Below are positions 57,786 through 64,000 of a DNA stretch of 64,000 nt, piece by piece. A program made the translations under genes and the position numbers. Each line of letters starts with the position of its first letter. Positions within the stretch are counted from its first letter, which is position 1. Source of the stretch: Heterobilharzia americana (taxonomy: Eukaryota > Platyhelminthes > Trematoda > Strigeidida > Schistosomatidae). The notes under the pieces are model-generated. The model was not told the DNA's origin. It saw only the letters and a list, made by a program, of their open reading frames with translations, and ran no database searches. The stretch is taken from assembly GCA_944470555.2 (NCBI GenBank), contig OX104134.1:98636701-98700700 (forward strand), in the 5' to 3' direction.

Positions 57786-58396
57786 GAATATATCAGAAGT
57801 CACAATAAGACTACTTGGAATTGATGTGGCTCATAAACCAACAAATTCCTTCCAAACACTATCATGCAGACCAAAGGATGCAACAAACAAAGAAGACAAA
57901 CCGAATATCATTTACAAAATCAACTGCAATAACTGTAGTCAACACTACATTGGACAAAGCGGCCGCCCTCTTCGCCTTCGTCTACATGAGCATCAATTGG
58001 CTATTAAACGCCACGACATTTCGTCACTCATTTCAGTGCACATGGATAATTATGAACATGAATTCAATTTCGACAATGTAGAAATTTTGGACAGAGGAAA
58101 CACAAAGAATATCAGAGAATTTCTAGAAGCTTGGCATTCAGATCAGTCAGTCAGCAGTCAATAGACGTATAGACATAGACCCAACCTATCAACCAATAAG
58201 AAAAATGATAAACGATAGAAAGATCAGAGTTCAAGCAGAAGAACAGCCAACAGGAAAATCTATGCAATCAATGACACAACAATCGAAGGGAACAACGAAT
58301 CACAGACCACATCGTCAGACTAAGCCACTAAATCACTCACGGAGAGATACTGACAGCTCACTTCATACGGAAGCTAGTGCTGGTGATGTCGTCTAG
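57770..58396 (+). pseudogene. Penelope-like GIY-YIG endonuclease and C-terminus
   Basis: After the LPYKG block and a stop at about 57,784-57,787, a 126-codon frame carries AHKPTNSFQTLSCRPKD and then NIIYKINCNNCSQHYIGQSG: the Tyr of GIY, the Cys-x2-Cys lead-in and YIG. RPLRLRLHEHQ follows, with the conserved Arg and Glu-His, and then SLISVHMDNYEHEFNFDNVE and REFLEAWHSDQS. All expected nuclease active-site residues appear present. The frame then shifts (about 58,160) into RRIDIDPTYQPI and a Gln/Thr/Ser-rich end. In intact elements this nuclease nicks the target for priming. Confidence 0.82.
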
Positions 58397-58400
58397 CAAG

Positions 58401-59042
58401 GCGATGAAAGCTTGACAATTAAACAGTCCAGTGTAGGGAACAAAATACAACTAAATTTTTCATCTGTTTGGACAAAATGTGTGAAAATATGTAAAAACTG
58501 AGCGCTTATTCGAACGCTTATTAACCAGTTTGCGGAGGAACCGTCCCACCAACACACTAAAATCTCGAATAGGTAGTTCTTGTCACTCAAAAAACTCATT
58601 GCGTGCATTTTTTTGACATAATGAGGATTGGTGCACCCGAGCTATAAGCTTTAGATTGTCGATAATAAATGCTATACTAGCACAGGTGAGTTCAGCATAA
58701 TACAATCCCGTGTGTTGCGAATAACTAGTGCAAATATTTTTCCACTTCACATCGTATCAAACGAATTACCGTTAAGTGTATTCAGGTGAATTATTAGTTC
58801 AGATATCATTATCATTTCATATTTTTTCAAATCCATGTGTTCGGAAAATCTGTTTTTAGGACTAGTGTAATGATTGTTTTTCAGTCAATACGACTGACTT
58901 ACCAGACCGACAGAAATGATGATCATAGTGGCATTTAAGCATAAAAATATATTGATGAAAATGTTGTGGTCTTTTTATCAGAGGAAAACTGAACGAAATA
59001 TGCCATAAGTCTTTTTGAAAGTTACTTTGATAGATAGTAATA
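58401..59042. other. Anonymous sequence downstream of the Penelope-like element
   Basis: May include the element's 3' terminal block, but I could not match it to other copies in the window. No gene seen. Confidence 0.4.
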
Positions 59043-59140
59043 ATGGATAGTGTTTAGTAGTCGAGTCCAGGACGCACATTTCTTCTTTGTTGGTACTCGT
59101 CAGCAGCCGATAATATCTGTCCAATTAACGATGAGAAATT
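59043..59140 (-). repeat. Alpha-type hammerhead repeat, 3' part
   Basis: Minus-strand: CTGCTGACGAGTACC (core CTGACGA intact), an A-rich stem II loop, AGAAATGTGCGTC (GAAA and GTC intact), then CTGGACTCGACTACTAA after the cleavage point. The stem II 3' strand (AAAGA instead of GGAC) no longer pairs well. A tRNA-like head upstream was not recognised. Confidence 0.65.
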
Positions 59141-59454
59141 ACAAGCTATTTCCAGAAACTTCAGATTTTCTCTTCATTAAAGATGTAAGAGGATCCGTAT
59201 TGACCACCTGTTAGCTGGTGTTCCTCTAGACCGTACGCACTTTTTTCAGAGGATCGAGCTGAAGAATGTGTTCACTTTTACTGGAGGTAGCCTAGTCAGT
59301 CGAGCTATAATAAGAATTCGGAAGAGAAAAACAGTTTTCATGTTATACAGCGTAAATTCACGTAGCTGATTAGATCGTGTTGATTGGCCACTACTGACAT
59401 ACAGACTACTATGTGAATCCCTCGATAGTCAGCATTTCCAGTTTTCGCATCATT
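59141..59454. other. Anonymous sequence
   Basis: Nothing recognised. Confidence 0.5.
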
Positions 59455-59580
59455 CATGGATAGTGGCTACCAATGGAATCAAGACATGTGTTTTATCCTG
59501 TTTGTGGGTCGTCAGCTTGATTTACATGCCTCCCATTCACTAGACACCAACGACTAAACTATAACATAAAACGTATTCAA
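59455..59580 (-). repeat. Alpha-type hammerhead repeat, degenerate
   Basis: Minus-strand, reading from 59,570: 'tgtctagtgaatgggaggc', ATGTAAATCAAGCTGACGAC (CTGACGA intact), CCACAAACAGG, ATAAAACA in place of ACGAAACG, CATGTC, then TTGATTCCATTGGTAGCC. The GAAA element is mutated. Confidence 0.65.
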
Positions 59581-59699
59581 GCAGTATTGAGGCACCCGCA
59601 TCAGAAACCATCCCCAAAAGAGATCGGGAAATTTGACTAAATATGACAACGAGAAAATACAAGTATCAATGAAGCAACACTTGATACCCATTTCATAAT

Positions 59700-59875
59700 C
59701 CCTCAATAGCCTAGTTAACTTCGCTTTGCTGTTCGAAGCAATCGGTCCTGGGTTGAAGTCTTAATCGGAACAACATCACTCAATTAGAGGCAGGTATATC
59801 CGGCTGACGAGTGCCGAGTAGGACGAAATGCGCGTCTTAGATCCCACTGCTGACTAATGTGAGCACATAATCGAG
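59700..59875 (+). repeat. Alpha-type hammerhead repeat, best-preserved copy
   Basis: Plus-strand copy with tRNA-like head: A-box-like TAGCCTAGTTA (59,707-59,717) and B-box-like GGTTGAAGTC (59,751-59,760), which would serve Pol III. 'ggaacaacatcactcaa' is the family spacer, followed by the hammerhead (59,793-59,850) and 'cactgctgactaatg'. This is the organisation known for the schistosome Sm-alpha repeat. Confidence 0.75.
59793..59850 (+). ncRNA. Hammerhead ribozyme, alpha (Sm-alpha-like) type
   Basis: Core elements are all present: CTGACGA (59,804-59,810, fits CUGANGA), GAAA (59,825-59,828) and cleavage triplet GTC (59,834-59,836; predicted cut after 59,836). Stem II is GTGCC paired with GGAC with one bulged G and loop GAGTA. 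Stem I pairs ATCCGG with TTAGAT with two wobbles and one mismatch. Stem III is the minimal two-sided type around GCGC, with a T-G wobble. This is the copy most likely to retain some self-cleavage. Confidence 0.7.
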
Positions 59876-60213
59876 CAAAATAGAAAAACATTCATCTTTG
59901 CATGGTGAGAAATCAAAGCAGTCTGGAAAGCATAAGTGGGAAGTAAATAGCTAACGTTTAGATTATGTTACAAACAGTTGAGGTTTTCCACTAAAATTTT
60001 GAACGCAGTTAGTAATGGATCTATTTGTTAATTACAAACACACTACTGACTATTAGCGAGTAGCTAACGGTAGTTCATATGACTGAATTATCGACGCTTA
60101 GGTTGTTCACTTCGATGATGTGATTCTGACAGCTATGAGTCTAGGTAGACGTTATCTATTCAAAACTAGACAACTTGAGGAACAATAATTATCAGGAAGC
60201 ATAATTTTGTATA
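59876..60213. other. Anonymous sequence
   Basis: Nothing recognised. Confidence 0.5.
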
Positions 60214-60248
60214 GTAATGATGGGCAGTGGCTAGTAGTGGAATCCAGA
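60214..60248 (-). repeat. Alpha-type repeat fragment starting at the ribozyme cleavage site
   Basis: On the minus strand it reads CTGGATTCCACTACTAGCC then ACTGCCCATCATTAC, exactly the alpha sequence 3' of the predicted cleavage point. Upstream (60,247 onward) no hammerhead sequence is recognisable. Confidence 0.7.
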
Positions 60249-60499
60249 AAGCATAATTGTTTCAGATAAATTTCATTATGATGAAACTATACCACTTGGC
60301 CAAATTCTATTTTCATTCTGAGGTTTCAGATAAATGTTTGATCTTTCACTTACCATATTGAAGATGATGATTCAAAGTCAGTTAAACACCTTCAAAACAT
60401 ATTTCCGTGAAATTTAATTAAACCAGAAGAACTAACGAAAACCTTTTCACCAAGCCACAGTATTTTGATCTTACATTACGAATAATGAAACTTATAAAT

Positions 60500-60672
60500 G
60501 TATTGACTGGTCACGGGAGTGCAACCAATTTCATGTTGTCTAGTCCTGAGTACAGACCGAATCCTACCGATCACAGTTGCAATGTGGCAACCAAGCTAGG
60601 AAGCTCAGTATCGTGGTGCACATTAGTGGATGTTAGTTGGTTGGAGGCAATCGGTAGGAAGCCCTGCAGCTT
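60500..60672 (-). repeat. Beta-type repeat starting at the ribozyme cleavage site
   Basis: On the minus strand similarity to the family begins at GCAGGGCTTCCTACCGATTG, within two or three bases of the predicted beta cleavage point. It continues through 'cctccaaccaactaac' and the block shared with 31,870-31,970 ('ggttgccacattgcaact', 'actagacaacatgaaattgg'). No HHR core is present upstream. Confidence 0.65.
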
Positions 60673-62179
60673 ATAAATATTGAGAAGACCTATAGTCTCT
60701 GCACATTCCATTTCGCTCGAATGTTTCTCTCCAATAGGTAAAGTCAGTAATGATAATTTCACCAGGCCTACTGATGAAATGCCCAAGACAAACTCTTAAA
60801 GTCGAAACATAATTCAACCACCGTCGATTACAACCTCCTACGTGTAGAACTAAAATAATTTCTTTAATATGAAGTTGTATGTGATGGCTGCAAACGTTAT
60901 TCAGAATACTAAGTACGTGGTTGAATTCACTATATGTTGCCCTCCATTGAATTTCAACCTACAATTAAGATATAGCAGGTTTAATATTAGAGATAAGTGC
61001 AAACAATATCAATCAGAATTCGTCATTTCCATCAACATGGTAAATGAAGACCGAAGCTGAAAATACCCTCAAGTCATGGTAGAATTAGAACAGTCATCCC
61101 CTGAAAAGTTGTCATCTGTATCGCATACTGCGAAACTTCGTAAACAGGATGAAAACAACACTGGTATTTTCAAATGATTTGTTAGGCAGTATGAAGCACG
61201 AATCTGGGAATCGATGCATTAAAATAGGTGCATGTGTCTGGAAACCAAACGAAAGTTCACTGGAGAACACGGTAGAAAATCGTAAACTCCACCACCCTGA
61301 AGTCATTAATGATGACCTATGAAATAATAATAATAATAATCCAGTGCATCGCAGATAGCGTGAATATAAATGTGAAAATATTCAGCAGACACTTTAAAAT
61401 CATCAACTTCAGATTTCATCCTTGATTTTAGCTCAATTCCTTGTAAATAGAAATAGAGGTAAGACAACGAAGGTATATGTCGAGGCCAAAATACCACGAT
61501 AGGTCCATGTTACAACCCGAATCGATGGAAGGTAGCTTTGGTTACTTTCAGGCCTATCTAGAAGAGCAGTCTCTACTGCTTTCATCTCATCAGCCGATGC
61601 AATTTCTACATGTACCACCACGTGGATAAAGAGTTTGGAGTATCTTCAAGGGACCTGAACAATCATAGTAGACACTACAACATATTTTACCATTCAATGC
61701 AAGTAATCAGCTTTTCATCAAACCTGTCGAACAAAACCATACTAAATCATACCTGCTGAGACTGAAAAATACTTTAACAATCACAACAATATGAAATTCT
61801 CTTGTTTTTTTCAAACTGATCTCACAGAATATAGACTTGTAGCTCTCAGTATCAACTTGGGCGTCATCTTTAGTCTAACTGCAGAACTTTTAGTCTTGAA
61901 AGTACTGTCAGTAAAAATTGGAGCTATATGAACAACAAAGACAGTCAATATCAACCTTAAATCTTGCATTATTCTGCAATTGTTCAAGTTGCCACATCTC
62001 ATAGTAACACATATTGACAAAAAATGGCGAAAAAAAAGAGAAGGAAAAACAGACTTTGGGAAACACGATTAAACGGCTGACACGAAAGACACTTGTAGAT
62101 GCATTTGCACAAGACATAAAAGTAGACAGAGAAAACGTTTACACAACGACTGCGAACAGTGGAGAACAGGGAGTGGCAA
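60673..62179. other. Anonymous sequence, no gene seen
   Basis: Several 62-71 codon frames on both strands without recognisable content. The 62,014-62,271 plus frame starts in anonymous lysine-rich sequence and only enters RTE-C near 62,200. Confidence 0.5.
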
Positions 62180-64000
62180 AGAGACAGAAAACACAGTGGT
62201 GGTTAGTGACAGTAGATAGTTATTTAAACTTATTAGACAAACTAAGGGAAAAGGTCAACAACGGCCAGTGAAACTATAGCAGACAATGACGCGTCTGCAA
62301 TTCACTCGTATGAGAGATGACTGGAATGATAGGCAGAACACTTCGAGGAGCACTTTAACTGGATTCCAGCCAACGTTGCGTTGCCAGCTATCCTATGGGA
62401 TCTTGAATGGGACATAGAGATAGGCTCTCCAACACTAGAGAAGTCGAGAAAACGGTAGGTAACCTGAAACGAGGAAGGGCAGCAGGATCAGATAGACTAA
62501 CTCCTGAGGCATACAAGGATAGTGGTAGAGTGTTATTAGTCAGGTTAACGGGAGTGCTAGCTAGTATATGGGAATCAAATACGATCCCCTCTAACTGGTC
62601 TGGATCACCGATTATCCCAGTCTTCAAGAAAGGCGAGAAGTCCTTTTGTGATAACCACAGAGGAATCAGCCTGACGAACATGTGTCCAACATCCTAGGTT
62701 CTGTAATTCTCCGACGCCTGAGTGAAGCTCGGGAACAACAAGCTCGAGAAAAGCAGATAGAAGACAGGCTTTAGACCTGGCCGCGGATGTATCGACCAAA
62801 TATTCAGACTACTCCAGGTTCTCGAATACAGACACGTTTACTGACACCCAACAATAGCTGTATTTCTCGACCTGAAGGCGGTGGCATTCGACTCCGTTGA
62901 TCAAGAAGTCCTATGGCAATGTCTCTCACTGAAAGGCGTACCGAGTAAGTACATCACCTTATTGAAGGCTCTCTACTCGAACACTTGCAGGCACGTTAGA
63001 GACTATTGTGAGATGTCCGGGGAGGTATTCTCATCGAGTGGTGTCTGTCAAGACTGCCCACTCTCTCAATTCTTATTCAATTTTATCATAGATATGATAT
63101 TCTTATGGAGGTCTCCCTCTCGTCACCTGACTACACACACAGACGTTGATCTAATCGGTGGAGAATTTTCATTAGACTTGAAATATGCAGATAACATGCA
63201 TAGTCCTGTTAGGTAAATACGCTGACAAGATTCAGAGTCCTCTGGACACTTGGAGTGGCAGTTTGAGAATGCTTGGGATGCGCTTCTCACCACGCAAATG
63301 CAAATTGTTGCTCCAGGATTGGTCTTCAGTGGTGCCCCACCTTGGCTAACAATAGAGGGTGTAGTGGTTCAGTTTGTTGACCACTCCACTTACCTGGGAA
63401 GTGGGATCAGCCGTGGTGGCTGGCTCAGTGGTCGATGAAATCTCTGCACGAATATACAAGTGGCTCGGCTGACTTTTGCCAACTTACGCCACCTGTGGTG
63501 CCGCCGTGATATCTGATTGTCTATTAAGGGTCGCGTGTAGTGCACTTGCACATCAGCCCGGTCTGTCCTATTGTATGGTTGTGAAACATGAGTATTGAAG
63601 GTGGAAGACATGAGAAAGCTGGCTTCAGGTGTTTGGCCACCGTTGCTTTCGTAATATAGGCCGTGTTTCGTGGTGTAACCACCTGAGTAACTCAGAAGTC
63701 ATTTGTAGAGTTTTATGGAGAAGAGGTGAGTCATTTGATTTGGTTGTGAACGTTCATCGAGTGAGATTATTGGGACATGTGTTATGTGTGCCTAGTCACC
63801 AATTGCCTCATCACACAATGTTGGCCGAAGTAGGTACAGACTGGAAAATGGCCCGATGCGACCAGACTGAAACATGGCATCAATGTATGAAGTCTGTGAC
63901 TGTTGATTTGAGCGATGTGGGGCGATGGTGACTGTGCAGTTGCTGCCCGTGGGACAAGACAGACCAGTGGTTGGAGACTAGGTGAAATGGCTCAGAACTT
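62180..64000 (+). mobile_element. RTE-C copy, 5'-truncated, running off the window
   Basis: Plus-strand RTE-C remnant. It enters at the RT N-terminal linker near 62,200 (TVDSYLNLLDKLREKV-like, parallel to 42,165-42,200) and continues past the point where the 43 kb copy stops. Its C-terminal part reads SVLLYGCET at about 63,565-63,590 and CDQTETWHQCMKSVTVDLS at about 63,858-63,915. The match to 42.3-43.45 kb is near-perfect from about 62,480 to 63,507 but clearly weaker before about 62,350. Confidence 0.85.
62200..63960 (+). pseudogene. RTE-C reverse transcriptase, broken
   Basis: Contains the same lesions as the 43 kb copy: a stop after SLTNMCPTS, the inserted residue in motif A (DLKAVAFDSVD), GVCQDCPLS for motif B, and YADN in place of YADD (frame 62,881-63,216). 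The thumb frame (63,250-63,438) and the C-terminal frame (63,629-63,931, VHRVRLLGHVLCVPSHQLP) follow. The C-terminal RTE block WLET appears near 63,970, so the element probably ends shortly beyond the window. Confidence 0.82.

Larger units (their letters stand above)
57140..58400 (+). mobile_element. Penelope-like element, RT C-terminal half plus GIY-YIG endonuclease
   Basis: Plus-strand Penelope-like retroelement remnant, 5'-truncated inside the RT. It holds RT motifs, a linker and a complete GIY-YIG nuclease, then a basic, hydrophilic C-terminus to about 58,396. Frames are broken by a few indels. It resembles the schistosome Penelope-like families (Cercyon and Perere-10 are known names), but I cannot assign which. 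Confidence 0.8.

Noticed and set aside
61433..61621. 62-codon minus frame as a coding exon
   Set aside because: No family resemblance, and an overlapping frame in another phase is equally long.
1..64000. LTR retrotransposon, endogenous virus or DNA transposon
   Set aside because: I saw no protease, integrase, gag-like zinc knuckle, envelope-like or transposase motif; all coding remnants are of RTE, CR1 or Penelope type.

Overview
The window looks like a repeat-dense, gene-poor stretch of a schistosome nuclear genome (flatworm, genus Schistosoma; species not resolvable by eye). The reasons are the AT-rich base composition with long (TA)n tracts, several non-LTR retrotransposons of the RTE clade and one of CR1 type, Penelope-like elements with a GIY-YIG endonuclease, and many short dispersed repeats carrying a tRNA-like head and a hammerhead-ribozyme (HHR) core like the known schistosome Sm-alpha satellite. 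I found no convincing host protein-coding exon. The window could be intergenic or lie inside a long intron.

Layout. 0-0.6 kb: RTE-A fragment running into an assembly gap (601-833). 4.1-7.3 kb: near-intact RTE-A copy 1 (minus) between two (TA)n tracts. 8.8-25 kb: mostly anonymous sequence with small repeats, RTE-C 3' fragments (10.7-11.5, 14.6 kb), two Penelope-like fragments (15.2-16.1, 22.3-23.0 kb) and HHR repeats. 27.3-30.1 kb: inverted RTE-A composite with about 245-bp terminal inverted repeats. 31.8-32.2 kb: dimer of an HHR repeat. 32.5-35.1 kb: decayed CR1/jockey-like element (minus). 36-39 kb: HHR repeats. 40.7-43.5 kb: RTE-C copy with its 5' leader. 45.4-47.3 kb: HHR repeats and an RTE-A 3' fragment. 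48.1-51.2 kb: RTE-A copy 3 (minus), nearly identical to copy 1. 52.5-55.9 kb: older RTE-A copy 4 (minus). 57.1-58.4 kb: Penelope-like element (plus). 59.0-60.7 kb: cluster of HHR repeats. 62.2-64.0 kb: second RTE-C copy running off the end.

How they work together. RTE, CR1 and Penelope elements encode their own endonuclease plus reverse transcriptase. The short tRNA-headed HHR repeats encode no protein and presumably borrow that machinery after Pol III transcription and self-cleavage. I sort them by the sequence just 3' of the predicted cleavage site into three families: alpha (the Sm-alpha type), beta and gamma. By eye there are about 19 copies or fragments, which is the most interesting signal in the window. 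Every retrotransposon ORF here is broken, but copies 1 and 3 of RTE-A each carry only one frameshift, at different places, so an active source elsewhere in the genome is likely.

Family names (RTE-A = SR2-like; RTE-C = SR3/Perere-3-like) are recognition calls without database search. Percent identities are estimates by eye.
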